From contig OX104131.1 of the NCBI GenBank assembly GCA_944470555.2, forward strand, positions 17,414,515 to 17,478,514: DNA of 64,000 bases, in the 5' to 3' direction. Below, one piece after another: positions 36,501 through 40,259 of the stretch. The position numbers and the translations under genes were made by a program. The DNA is from Heterobilharzia americana. Lineage: Eukaryota; Platyhelminthes; Trematoda; Strigeidida; Schistosomatidae. Within the stretch, counting starts at the first letter, position 1. Every line of letters begins with the position of its first letter. The notes below the pieces were generated by a model. The model was not told the DNA's origin. It did no database searches and saw nothing but the letters and a program-made list of their open reading frames with translations.

Positions 36501-37208
36501 GTTTCAGGATCTGTTGAAGGGTGAAAATCCGGTAGATGTACTCATTCAGGTCTGAAGTCAGCCTATTTTACTCGTTTCTTTTCTGAGCTCCAGTTACGTG
36601 TCGGGTAACTAGGGTCCTTAGGCATGATACTAGCTAAACTGATCCCCTGATTCTCTGCTTTCTTATAAACTGGAGTGATCAATAAAGTAGACTTGTCTTA
36701 CGGGACTAACTCCTATAAACTATATAGCACCTCTGTTACTCTGCTTAGTAGCCGTCTGCCTTGATCCTTAGAAACCTCTAATGGTAAGTTATCAGGCCTC
36801 ATTGCTTAGCAATGCTTCAGGTTTAAAACGTCCTAAACTTTCAAAACCTACATCTAAGTCACATTTAGGTTCGGGCTAGATGTTGGATAACTGAAGCGCA
36901 GCATGTACATCTTGATATGGTTAGGAATCATAAAGTGTGTTCGTAGTGCGATCCAGTAAACAATGCTTTTACACTGTATGATATGTCTAGTAAGTAAACC
37001 AATATGAAATTAAAAACATCTGTAAAACCGAAGGTTCATAAATGGAGTGAAGATAACCAGACATTCCACTTAGACATCAAAAACCAAAAACTTACGCAGC
37101 GTACGCCTTCGAAATCTGTATGAACCTTTTCGGATCCCCGCCTTTATCAGGATGGTTCAAAACGGATAGCTTTTTGTAAGCACTTCGAATATCTTTGGCA
37201 GAAGCATC
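259..37208 (-). CDS. SEC63: SEC63 translocation protein homologue, partial multi-exon gene
   Basis: SEC63 is a multi-pass ER membrane protein of the Sec61/Sec62/Sec63 translocon. Its lumenal J domain recruits BiP for post-translational import. Twelve minus-strand exon regions assemble in order into one frame: J domain with HPDKGGD, the [15 protein letters not shown] stretch, a transmembrane segment ending ILPISV, the GTWW start of the cytosolic Sec63/Brl domain, the helical YSVKARAL and LLQLPHI segments, the VLDDDDPS start of the beta-sandwich, a basic [12 protein letters not shown] stretch, an acidic stretch and the HCPYFP strand. Exon phases match at every junction, totalling 1812 nt. The exons ahead of the J domain (N-terminal membrane segments) and those after YFPV are not seen. 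Family assignment rests on recognising human/yeast SEC63 motifs; I am very confident. Introns reach about 8 kb and are filled with retroelements. Confidence 0.93.
573..861. other. SEC63 intron, no recognised feature
   Basis: Part of the 3-kb intron between the exons at 3652 and 572. The open frame continuing from the exon into this stretch is intronic by the splice signals. I see no repeat family I recognise here. Confidence 0.5.
862..1045 (+). repeat. Decayed tRNA-derived SINE with hammerhead-like remnant
   Basis: An A-box-like stretch (TTCAGTGGTGACATGCTC) and a B box (GGGTTTGATCCC) are followed by CATACTAGGATGAAACAGC, which resembles the stem II/GAAA/stem III part of a schistosome hammerhead ribozyme. 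The CUGANGA half is degraded (GCGGAGCC), so catalysis is not expected. The tail GTGCTTCCAGGTCTTCAATG fits the same repeat family. Confidence 0.55.
1046..1884. other. SEC63 intron, no recognised feature
   Basis: AT-rich intronic sequence without recognisable exons; the single short ORF (about 1222-1422, minus) has no family resemblance or splice context. Confidence 0.5.
1885..2215 (-). mobile_element. RTE/SR2-like non-LTR element, C-terminal fragment
   Basis: On the minus strand the decayed reading [10 protein letters not shown]...LGKCRLPGW...[10 protein letters not shown] matches the end of the second SR2-like family seen elsewhere here (12.5-13.4, 25.2, 29.7 kb). Stops and frameshifts are present; it is a 5'-truncated dead copy. 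Confidence 0.6.
2218..3010 (+). mobile_element. Penelope-like element remnant with GIY-YIG endonuclease
   Basis: The ORF at 2222-2515 reads [20 protein letters not shown]...[16 protein letters not shown], typical of the end of the Penelope reverse transcriptase. After a stop and frameshifts, 2660-2820 encodes [20 protein letters not shown] with a W-L-Q-R-G tail, the GIY-YIG domain (C-x-C-G-x-[RK]-Y-[IV]-G-[RQ]) of canonical Penelope elements such as those of schistosomes. The copy is inactivated by stops near 2516 and 2640 and by further decay. Confidence 0.75.
3011..3651. other. SEC63 intron, mostly unrecognised
   Basis: Short stretches near 3310-3360 (GGTTCAAGTTGCCATATCTC) recur at about 25010 and 30030 as a diverged interspersed repeat. 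Nothing else is recognised. Confidence 0.45.
3652..3717 (-). CDS. SEC63: SEC63 exon, part B: acidic linker
   Basis: This 66-nt segment follows AG at 3718 and ends at a consensus donor GTGAGT (phase 1 to 1). It encodes [20 protein letters not shown] and a final E. An acidic run after a basic run is the usual order in animal SEC63. The alternative to a micro-intron is a single-base frameshift between parts A and B. Confidence 0.75.
3718..3757 (-). other. Candidate 40-nt micro-intron in SEC63 (or frameshift site)
   Basis: Removing exactly these 40 nt (donor GTAGCT, acceptor CCAATCAG on the minus strand) joins two phase-compatible coding segments and leads to the GTGAGT donor in the phase needed by the next exon. 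Donor and acceptor are weak and there is no polypyrimidine tract. A one-base indel would repair the frame equally well. Confidence 0.55.
3758..3884 (-). CDS. SEC63: SEC63 exon, part A: basic linker
   Basis: This 127-nt segment starts after acceptor TTTTTTCTGAGTCAG in phase 0. It encodes [20 protein letters not shown] and then the lysine/arginine-rich [15 protein letters not shown], like the polybasic linker of animal SEC63. The frame runs into a stop if read on past about 3700, so a frame change must occur near 3718-3757. The best phase-consistent solution is a 40-nt intron with donor GTAGCT. Confidence 0.85.
3935..4055 (-). repeat. tRNA-derived SINE, family A, with intact A and B boxes
   Basis: On the minus strand the copy has a clear A box (TAGCTCAGTTGGTAGAGC) and B box (GGTTCGAATC), an anticodon-arm-like stretch between them, and the family tail CACCTTCAATCATCACCC. 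This is the best preserved pol III promoter in the window. It is a SINE head, not a tRNA gene: the acceptor stem does not close. Confidence 0.75.
4056..4569. other. SEC63 intron, no recognised feature
   Basis: No exon signal or repeat recognised; the short minus-strand ORF near 4126-4308 has no support. Confidence 0.45.
4570..5830 (+). mobile_element. SR2-like (RTE) element, internally deleted: 5' region plus EN start joined to 3' UTR
   Basis: The 5' part (4570-5060) shares a characteristic segment with the copy at 32.3 kb and, in reverse, at 25.96-26.24 kb. From about 5340 a decayed endonuclease start reads [18 protein letters not shown] and [14 protein letters not shown]...VNSRLCAL. The sequence then jumps at about 5580 straight into the 3' untranslated region (TTTGATATCATTCTTTTTGT; GCATGCTACTGTGAAATGTG), which also follows the C-terminus at 13.27 kb. 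All of RT is missing. Confidence 0.65.
5831..6668. other. SEC63 intron, no recognised feature
   Basis: AT-rich; the ORF at 5852-6130 (92 aa) has no recognisable family and no splice context. Confidence 0.45.
6669..6968 (-). CDS. SEC63: SEC63 exon: beta-sandwich start and acidic insert
   Basis: This 300-nt exon (100 codons, phase 0 to 0) has acceptor AATTCCTATAG and donor GTAAGT. It begins [20 protein letters not shown], matching the SEC63 V-L-D-D-E-D...S-[LM]-V-T-V-x-V motif. The rest is a less conserved Asn/Ser/Asp-rich linker ending [10 protein letters not shown]. The intron downstream on the minus strand carries an SR2-like deletion derivative. Confidence 0.92.
7328..7513 (+). other. Possible reverse-transcriptase snippet
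   Basis: A short frame ends [19 protein letters not shown]-[IV]-Y-L-D-F-[AS]-K is the usual RT motif around the first catalytic Asp of CR1/Jockey elements, but the canonical A-F-D does not follow and the match is only about ten residues. It abuts the HSP70 fragment. Confidence 0.3.
7548..8095 (+). pseudogene. HSP70 fragment, processed-type pseudogene
   Basis: From ATG 7548 the frame reads [20 protein letters not shown], the first phosphate-binding signature of cytosolic HSP70/HSC70. It continues through decayed [12 protein letters not shown], a frameshift near 7760-7780, [31 protein letters not shown], and [10 protein letters not shown]...RQATKDTGT with a small deletion, and stops about a third of the way along the family's usual length. 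No introns interrupt it. It sits antisense to SEC63 inside the intron between the exons at 9887 and 6968. The ATPase N-lobe is incomplete and the substrate-binding domain is absent, so it is non-functional. Origin by retrocopying is inferred; schistosome HSP70 genes may themselves be intronless. Confidence 0.85.
8100..9208. other. SEC63 intron, no recognised feature
   Basis: No exon or clear repeat; AT-rich and without long ORFs. Confidence 0.45.
9209..9290 (-). repeat. Fragment of tRNA-derived SINE, family C
   Basis: GCAATGAGCCACACTTGTTG is the reverse complement of the family C tail seen at 26.9 and 31.6 kb (CACAATAAGTGTGGCTCAT). Confidence 0.45.
9347..9366 (+). repeat. Poly-C tract
   Basis: A run of 15 C (9352-9366) preceded by CCCT; conspicuous in an AT-rich intron and likely length-variable. 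Confidence 0.9.
9590..9695 (-). repeat. tRNA-derived SINE fragment, family E
   Basis: The minus strand shows TTTAGTTCACTGATCTAAGG and B-box-like GGTTTCGAATCCTG. A related copy lies at about 28950-29050. Confidence 0.5.
9887..10033 (-). CDS. SEC63: SEC63 exon: Brl-domain C-terminal helices
   Basis: This 147-nt exon (49 codons, phase 0 to 0) has acceptor TTTTTTCTTCTCAG. It encodes [20 protein letters not shown] and ends SLEISYRCE. It aligns to the SEC63 I-K-[ST]-I-x-x-L-[IV]-S-L stretch. The donor is GTCAGT rather than GTAAGT; it is kept because the next exon starts with VLDDDD in phase 0, as expected. Confidence 0.92.
10034..12455. other. SEC63 intron, no gene recognised; CA/TA-rich tract 10800-11035
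   Basis: The stretch 10800-11035 is a degenerate (CA/TA)n-rich low-complexity tract with repeated CATATAC/CATGCAT units. The rest is AT-rich without exons or recognised repeats. Confidence 0.5.
12456..12725 (+). mobile_element. SR2-like (RTE) C-terminal fragment
   Basis: Decayed reading with L-G-H-V, WKK, R-W-P-D/Q-T-K-x-W-H-Q-S-V and K-S-L-T, matching the last ~100 codons of the SR2-like ORF. Stops are present. It is followed by a second, overlapping-content copy at 12830. Confidence 0.55.
12830..13440 (+). mobile_element. SR2-like (RTE) C-terminus plus 3' UTR
   Basis: It reads [20 protein letters not shown], then [13 protein letters not shown], jumps to SLIVGMSHV, and ends in the 3' UTR shared with the element at 5.6 kb (CTTTGATATCGTTCTTTTTC; GCGACTGTGAAATGTGGCAA). 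An internal deletion removed the residues between LRW and SLIVGMSHV. Confidence 0.65.
13679..13836 (-). CDS. SEC63: SEC63 exon: LLQLPHI segment of Brl domain
   Basis: This 158-nt exon has acceptor TTGAATTACTTTAG and donor GTGAGT (phase 1 to 0). It encodes [20 protein letters not shown] through [20 protein letters not shown]. The E-N-C-M and S-P-L-L-Q-L-P-H-I motifs are diagnostic of SEC63. Confidence 0.95.
13837..15570. other. SEC63 intron, no recognised feature
   Basis: The ORFs at 13997-14254, 14301-14618 and 14932-15117 have no family resemblance, no matching splice signals and no ordered arrangement. I treat them as chance. Confidence 0.45.
15575..15870 (+). repeat. Sm-alpha-type SINE (tRNA-like head, hammerhead region deleted)
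   Basis: A tRNA-like head (GCCTAGTGGAAAACGGCC) is followed by TACATCTAGCTGATACTTCC and then TGCTAGCCACC, CATTAATAT and GAGGTATCCGCACAGGAAC. Comparison with the copy at 17.1 kb shows that stem II/III of the hammerhead is lost (about 30 nt between CUGAU and the cleavage arm). Confidence 0.65.
15871..16385. other. SEC63 intron, no recognised feature
   Basis: AT-rich sequence without repeat or exon signals that I recognise. Confidence 0.45.
16386..16475 (-). CDS. SEC63: SEC63 exon: Brl-domain helix
   Basis: This 90-nt exon has acceptor TTTACACTTTATAG and donor GTTTGT (phase 1 to 1). It encodes [20 protein letters not shown] and then [10 protein letters not shown], matching the SEC63 Q-Q-[FY]-x-[IL]-K-K-x-P-x-L-L-x-E-M segment. 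The donor is a weak GT; GTAAGT is seen at most other exons here. Codon phases on both sides agree. Confidence 0.9.
16797..17035. repeat. Inverted SINE tails forming a long hairpin
   Basis: Arms of about 95-100 bp (16797-16895 and 16933-17035) are inverted copies of the Sm-alpha 3' region, including TATTGGCATATGGGCTCCTA and its complement, with few mismatches. The loop is about 37 bp. The left copy reads on the minus strand, the right on the plus. Confidence 0.85.
17055..17245 (+). repeat. Sm-alpha-type SINE with decayed hammerhead ribozyme
   Basis: The A box lies in ATGGCATAGTGGATAACGCC and the B box in GGTTCAGGTCTC. The hammerhead region at about 17166-17220 keeps stem II (TTCCAAATAAGAC) and stem III/cleavage arm (GCGCGTCCTGGATTC). 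The core is CTGGCGAG instead of CTGATGAG and AGAA instead of GAAA, so the essential A and G are mutated; it should not cleave. This is established core chemistry applied to the sequence seen. Confidence 0.8.
17287..17405 (-). repeat. tRNA-derived SINE, family A
   Basis: The plus strand shows ACTGGGTGGTGATTGAAGGT and AATTCGAACCAGTGATCTCC; the B box reads on the minus strand (GGTTCGAATT). The family tail (TAGATAATCAGACTG) is at the low-coordinate end. Confidence 0.65.
17530..17848 (+). mobile_element. Penelope-like element, GIY-YIG endonuclease tail
   Basis: Reading through one stop near 17583, the frame gives [20 protein letters not shown] with [15 protein letters not shown] and [18 protein letters not shown]. 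This fits the GIY-YIG C-terminus of a second, diverged Penelope lineage. No RT is seen upstream, so it is a 5'-truncated copy. Confidence 0.7.
17849..18445. other. SEC63 intron; small inverted motif only
   Basis: GTGACTTTAAAGGCCACCCT (17940) and AGGGTGGCCTCTAAAGTCGC (18057) form an imperfect inverted repeat about 100 bp apart, as in a short hairpin-type element. No gene is seen. Confidence 0.5.
18446..21683 (+). mobile_element. RTE-clade non-LTR retrotransposon, near full length, with target-site duplication
   Basis: The element occupies about 18457-21672 and is flanked by an 11-bp direct repeat ATGGTCTGGAT (18446-18456 and 21673-21683). It ends in an (ATA)n tail, as RTE elements do. Decayed segments in order: endonuclease start [20 protein letters not shown] (18715), [20 protein letters not shown] (19302), [11 protein letters not shown] (19761), [14 protein letters not shown] (20250), [14 protein letters not shown] (20658), CLLSPM (20835), and the C-terminal [20 protein letters not shown] (21472). 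Stops and frameshifts break it into at least seven pieces. The block with the catalytic [FY]ADD box is missing at about 20888. It is dead as an autonomous element and sits antisense in a SEC63 intron. Confidence 0.9.
21706..21800 (-). repeat. tRNA-derived SINE, family A, tail portion
   Basis: GACTATCTGAGATAGCCATG, ACTGGGTGTTGATTGAAGGT and GAAATGAAAATTT match the family A tail. It lies a few bases beyond the RTE target-site duplication, so the RTE inserted next to an older SINE. Confidence 0.65.
21805..22720. other. SEC63 intron, no recognised feature
   Basis: No exon signals or known repeat; one 64-aa ORF near 22399 has no support. Confidence 0.4.
22724..23125 (+). other. Open frame of unknown origin, exon-like, no ATG
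   Basis: The frame is open from 22724 to a stop at 23125 but has no in-frame ATG near its start (22799 is TTG). It contains a hydrophobic stretch ([14 protein letters not shown]) followed by a Cys-containing, compositionally protein-like segment ([31 protein letters not shown]). I do not recognise the family. It could be an exon of a nested plus-strand gene, a pseudogene piece or a chance frame. Confidence 0.3.
23130..24420. other. SEC63 intron, no recognised feature
   Basis: AT-rich; overlapping minus-strand ORFs at 23403-23770 and the plus-strand ORF at 24227 show no homology or splice context. Confidence 0.4.
24478..24510 (+). repeat. Trinucleotide microsatellite (GTA/GCA/ACA)n
   Basis: GTAGTAGTAG passes into GCAGCAGCAGCAGC and ACAACA. 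Confidence 0.9.
24655..24775 (-). CDS. SEC63: SEC63 exon: Brl-domain helices
   Basis: This 121-nt exon has acceptor CTAATTATGCAG and donor GTAAGT (phase 0 to 1). It encodes [20 protein letters not shown] and then [15 protein letters not shown]. The YS[LV]KAR-x-L-x-x-x-H-L motif is characteristic of the Sec63/Brl domain. The next intron (24654-16476) holds the complete RTE insertion, a Penelope tail and several SINEs. Confidence 0.93.
24953..24984 (+). repeat. Tetranucleotide microsatellite (GATA)n(GACA)n
   Basis: GATAGATAGACAGACAGACA repeats, followed by an interspersed repeat segment (GGTTCAAGTTGCCACATTTC) that recurs near 30030 and 3330. Confidence 0.85.
25150..26240 (-). mobile_element. 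SR2-like (RTE) element, minus strand, internally deleted
   Basis: 25960-26240 is the reverse complement of the 5' segment found at 4.8 and 32.5 kb. 25150-25510, on the minus strand, encodes the ORF C-terminus ([31 protein letters not shown]). Order and orientation fit a single minus-strand insertion that lost its middle; the stretch between (25511-25959) is unrecognised. Stops are present throughout. Confidence 0.6.
26241..26815. other. SEC63 intron, no recognised feature
   Basis: No coding or repeat signal recognised. Confidence 0.4.
26820..26955 (+). repeat. tRNA-derived SINE, family C
   Basis: B box CGGGTTCAAACCCTG is followed by CAATCAGGTAGTATCATTGG and TAGGTGTGGTTCATTGCTTA. Related copies lie at about 28300-28440, 29300-29365, 31145-31215 and 31545-31625. 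Confidence 0.65.
26985..27260. repeat. Inverted pair of Sm-alpha SINEs with decayed hammerheads
   Basis: The minus copy has its hammerhead at about 27075-27130, the plus copy at about 27185-27240; both keep CCCAAATAGGACAAAAC. In the plus copy the GAAA box is mutated (GACAAAAC for GACGAAAC) and CUGAUGA is degraded to AGATGACAAA, while GCGCGTCCTGGATTC is kept. The arms could pair over about 65 bp. Confidence 0.7.
27466..27669 (-). CDS. SEC63: SEC63 exon: start of cytosolic Sec63/Brl domain
   Basis: This 204-nt exon (68 codons, phase 0 to 0) has acceptor TTGTATTTTAG and donor GTAAGT. It starts with [13 protein letters not shown] and ends [10 protein letters not shown]. It matches the SEC63 segment G-S-W-W-Y through R-P-[ST]-D-N-I, including the E-F-[DN]-P-x-[FY]-N-K-[DE] motif. 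Confidence 0.94.
27670..28289. other. SEC63 intron, no recognised feature
   Basis: AT-rich; the plus-strand ORF at 27883-28098 is without support. Confidence 0.4.
28290..28440 (+). repeat. tRNA-derived SINE, family C
   Basis: GCTGTGGCTTATTGGATTAC (A-box region), ACAGGTTCCAACC (B-box region) and the family tail GTCAGGTATTATCAGTTC are visible. Confidence 0.6.
28570..28620 (-). CDS. SEC63: SEC63 micro-exon: third transmembrane segment
   Basis: This 51-nt exon of exactly 17 codons lies between acceptor TTGCCTACAG and donor GTATGT (phase 0 to 0). It encodes the hydrophobic [17 protein letters not shown]. Its position and the ILP motif match the SEC63 membrane helix directly before G-[ST]-W-W-Y. 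It is too short for an ORF scan and was found by phase and homology. Confidence 0.9.
28625..29685. other. SEC63 intron with small SINE fragments
   Basis: Contains a family E fragment on the minus strand (about 28950-29050, GGGTTCAAACTGAG) and a family C tail at 29300-29365. Otherwise unrecognised. Confidence 0.45.
29690..29980 (-). mobile_element. SR2-like (RTE) C-terminal fragment
   Basis: On the minus strand it reads RWLRHVL and HRLP, then T-K-T-x-H and a YLTVSLG-like end. It belongs to the same family as the 25.2 and 12.9 kb fragments and is riddled with stops. Confidence 0.5.
30343..30401 (-). CDS. SEC63: SEC63 exon: pre-transmembrane segment
   Basis: This 59-nt exon has acceptor TTCTTCTCTGTAG and donor GTAAGC (phase 1 to 0). 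It encodes [20 protein letters not shown], matching the SEC63 stretch F-G-I-A-L-P-x-W between the J domain and the third membrane segment. Confidence 0.93.
30882..30943 (-). CDS. SEC63: SEC63 exon: J-domain C-terminal extension
   Basis: This 62-nt exon lies between acceptor TTTTTTTAAAG and donor GTAAGT, entering in phase 2 and leaving in phase 1. It completes the alanine begun in the J-domain exon and encodes [20 protein letters not shown], the conserved segment right after the SEC63 J domain. The 6.2-kb intron separating it from the J-domain exon holds a decayed SR2-like element. Confidence 0.95.
31140..31625 (+). repeat. tRNA-derived SINE family C, head and separate tail
   Basis: 31145-31215 has A-box GTGGCTTAGTAGTTTAGG and B-box AGTTCGAAACC. 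31545-31625 has the tail ACCAAGGTTTAGGCAGTCAG and CACAATAAGTGTGGCTCAT. The 330 bp between them is unrelated and may be a later insertion. Confidence 0.55.
31626..32285. other. SEC63 intron, no recognised feature
   Basis: No exon or repeat recognised. Confidence 0.4.
32290..35250 (+). mobile_element. SR2-like (RTE) non-LTR element, decayed, with RT deletion
   Basis: The 5' region (32290-32900) matches 4.6-5.0 kb. Endonuclease remnants read [20 protein letters not shown] (32988) and [13 protein letters not shown] (33189). RT remnants read [14 protein letters not shown] (34510), [13 protein letters not shown] (34677), [11 protein letters not shown] (34915) and YIDDM (35038). YIDDMVRLG is fused directly to [18 protein letters not shown], so the segment between the active site and the thumb is deleted. 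Multiple stops and frameshifts. Inserted antisense in the SEC63 intron next to the J-domain exon. Confidence 0.8.
35251..37095. other. SEC63 intron, no recognised feature
   Basis: Only short resemblances; GCCTTTGAAAATGAAAT at 35250 recurs near 3005 after the Penelope remnant, suggesting a Penelope-type 3' tail. No exons found. Confidence 0.4.
37096..37208 (-). CDS. SEC63: SEC63 exon: DnaJ (J) domain
   Basis: This 113-nt exon begins after the acceptor TTATTCACTTCAG and ends at donor GTAAGT (phase 0 to 2). It encodes J-domain helix II, the HPD loop and helix [17 protein letters not shown], then the catalytic HPDKGGD, then [13 protein letters not shown] is required in J proteins to stimulate Hsp70/BiP ATPase; the GGD following it is typical of SEC63. 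Helix I (usually Y-[DN]-P-Y-E-[IV]-L) must lie on an upstream exon, which I looked for between 37.2 and 64 kb and did not find. Confidence 0.95.
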
Positions 37209-38590
37209 CTGAAGTGAATAATTGGTTAACATTTCCTTACCCTGTCTATTCCCAAGACAGAAAACGGGTCAAACCCGGAGTTATCAGGTTCAATCAAAGT
37301 AAGTTTATACACAAGAAGGAAAAATATCCCCCACGCAGCAACAAAAGAGGCCTTTCTGCAAAATACAGTATTAAAAATAGAATCAATCCAACATAATAAT
37401 TTTCTTTAGCCTCTTTAAAGGGGTGGACAACTTTAGGTGATGTCGTTTTACTTGACATGGCTGGCACAAACATTTTCTCTTGGTTTGCTCATAAGAATCT
37501 AAACAGACTGATTATTCACAGCCTACTATAACCTTTGAATTCGAATGAAGGCCAGCAGAAATAAGTCAGGGGGATAAGAATCAATGTATAGAATGCTGTC
37601 AGGAAGCACAAAAATGTGTCCCCGTTCTCATCGAACTCGAAGCGGTCACTTGGCATTTCGCGTCAAGGACGAAGTTCAGACAGACCGCGTCCAGTGAAAT
37701 TCTTCAAATTTCAGTGCAAAACATCTGAATACATAAATAAGATCTCGTCCCAGTTTCCATGCAGACAAAGTAAACATTTGAAACCTTCGTGGATAGATCA
37801 AGCAATTTGTAGATCTTTTGAGGCAGCTGCACACGAATGTTCTTAGTTTCCTGAATAAATTAACCTAATTAAGGCGTGTGACCAGCATCAAAATCCTCAA
37901 TATCATTGCTTTCTTGGAAGAACACTTCTCTTCCACGGATCGCCGACTGCCAGGCAAAATTACAACTGTTCACTCTCCTTCTAGGTGATAGAGTAGTACA
38001 CAAAGATGCTGGTGTATCCCCTGGAGTAAATAGCACCCTTACTGCGAGAGCCGCAGAAATAGTCACATAAGAATTTGAGGCATGTTAAACGCTGCATTTT
38101 TTACCGAATCTCAAAATAAAGGATACTAAACTGGTTGCGGTGCATCGTAACCATGAACATGAGGTGGAAGATTCGTACAGAACGAACTGACTTCCTTGAT
38201 AGTAAGTGTCGATGCTTAGTTTGTAACGTAAAGTAATTCATTTGATCATAGTGTGGCGGAAACATCAGTTCCGTTGGGTTTCATGCGGCAGGCTATGGCA
38301 AGTGCTTCATATGAACATGAGCGTATCTCATGAGTTCTAGATAGGACTGTCTCAAGCACAGTATAGTGGCTTCAGCGAGCACCTTGGATCTGCAAGCAAA
38401 TGTGATCATGCTGCAGCTATATTCAAGTCAACTCAGGCAGGCTGACACAACAGCTAGTTTCAATGCGCAGCACGTCGATATGGTAACTCCAGAATCGATA
38501 GGCTCTTTAAAGGACTGAACCGATAACGCAGAAGCCAGAGTTTGGGGTGTATGGTGCTCCATTCAACACTTGTTGGCCTCACTGACTTGG
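37209..38590. other. Upstream SEC63 intron or flank, no recognised feature
   Basis: The next SEC63 exon upstream (J-domain helix I and membrane segments) was looked for here and not found. ORFs at 37214-37396 and 37616-37846 are unsupported. Confidence 0.4.
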
Positions 38591-38599
38591 GCATCAGTT

Positions 38600-40250
38600 C
38601 CATGACTGTCATCTATGGGTAACCTGCGAAATCTTAAGTTTGCTGCTGCGGGGCAAAACATGTTGAAGTCTCGTCACTAACCTTCGTAGTATTCAGGCGA
38701 AGAAACAGAAAAGATTTACCTCGGATAGGTCTGTCGCTGACATTCATCGGTTTCCACTATGCTTAGAAGTCCATATCACTCAAATTCCGGCAGAACACTT
38801 ACAGGGGCTCTTCGCTTATTACTAATATTACTGTTATTATTATCATCAGAGCACAAACATGGTGTATAGGAGCGTCAAGGAATGCGCGACACCTCTTATA
38901 TGAACTGTTGGAATAAAACGTAACCTGGCATGCCTAAATTACGTGGAAGAAACGAAACCACCTGTTTAATTCAATATGATGGGGACAAAAATGAATCTAC
39001 AGCTGCTTATTCTTGCGAGGTCTCTACCCAGCAACCTCCAGTAAACACAAACATAAGAGTAGAAGCGTTAGCACCCAGCAGAATAAACTCTGAAGTGTCA
39101 TATTTCAGACAGCAATTATTCCAGGTATGGAAAAATCAACGAGACCGGATGAAATACATCCATCATATTTAGTCTGTCCATCAGTCAAAGCCGGAAAGAA
39201 GCTACAATCACAAATAGCCCTAAGGCAGGCTGGAAATAACACCCATCATATTAAAAGCCGATAAGCTTAGTTGCTACTGCAGTTCAAATCATGGAAAAGA
39301 AAATAAAGGAAGTCAAAGATCTTCGCGTAGAAAGCAACAGTCCGCCCTCAACCATGCGACAAGGCTTGTACATGATTTTATTTTGCTTGACAGACCTCTC
39401 AGTTAAAGAAAGACTGTTAGATTCCAAGGGTAGCAGAAAGCGTGAAAATGCATTTCTACGGACATTGGCAATGCGCTGGGCTTCACCTAAGGCTGTTTAT
39501 GGGACCGGAAAATTTCAGAATCACCGATAGCTTACATGAATACATCATCTAACTCTTTGCTGGTAAAAAACAGCTCCCCCAACTCTTCTTGTGAACCAGT
39601 GCATAGCGGACTGGCGCAGGCATAGTTTTGGGACCCAAGCTATTTCATCTTTTCATAAATCACCAACCATCTACCAAAAATCCTCCATGACAATCGAAGC
39701 CGAGAATGCGACATTGTGGCAAGAATCAAAGTATGTTTACGATGTATGCATGTTTCGGACGAATCAAGGATCCACTTAATCGTACTAAAGAAATAGCCGG
39801 TGCTCGTGAACACAGGTAGGAGTAAAACCATGCATATAAAGCATACAGACAGCAACATGCACGATATTCATGGAATAACTCCACCGTCGTTAGTGGTTTG
39901 AAGTGTATCGTAAGTTGTAGTTACCAATGGTCTGAAGACCACATTACACTGCTGACTGATTGATTGGCTGGTTGGAACTGGGTTTTAGGCTACCTTCGAA
40001 AATGTGTAGGGCGCTTACTGAGATCAGTGGTGACAAACTCGCTGAACTACATAACACCTTAACCAGATCAATACTAAATATCTGCGCACGAATTGCGATA
40101 ACTCGCCCAAACTTTGGGCCAGGAATTCGCAAAAGAGTGGCGAGAAAGGCTACTCAGATGGCTATTGCGATGGCTATCATGGTCTATGAGAAATGACCTC
40201 AGGAGCCGAAACGCCTTTACTTACTGAATCGTAACTGGAGAAGCGAGTTA
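38600..40250 (+). mobile_element. CR1-like non-LTR element relic (RT region)
   Basis: 38930-39172 reads like the linker and RT start of CR1/Jockey ORF2 (PPVNTNIRVEALAP... RDRMKYIHHI for the usual GPD-x-I-H-P). 39291-39400 resembles the V-M-E-K-I-I-K...H-G-F-R block. No continuous frame survives; boundaries are approximate. Confidence 0.45.
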
Positions 40251-40259
40251 GTCATCCTA

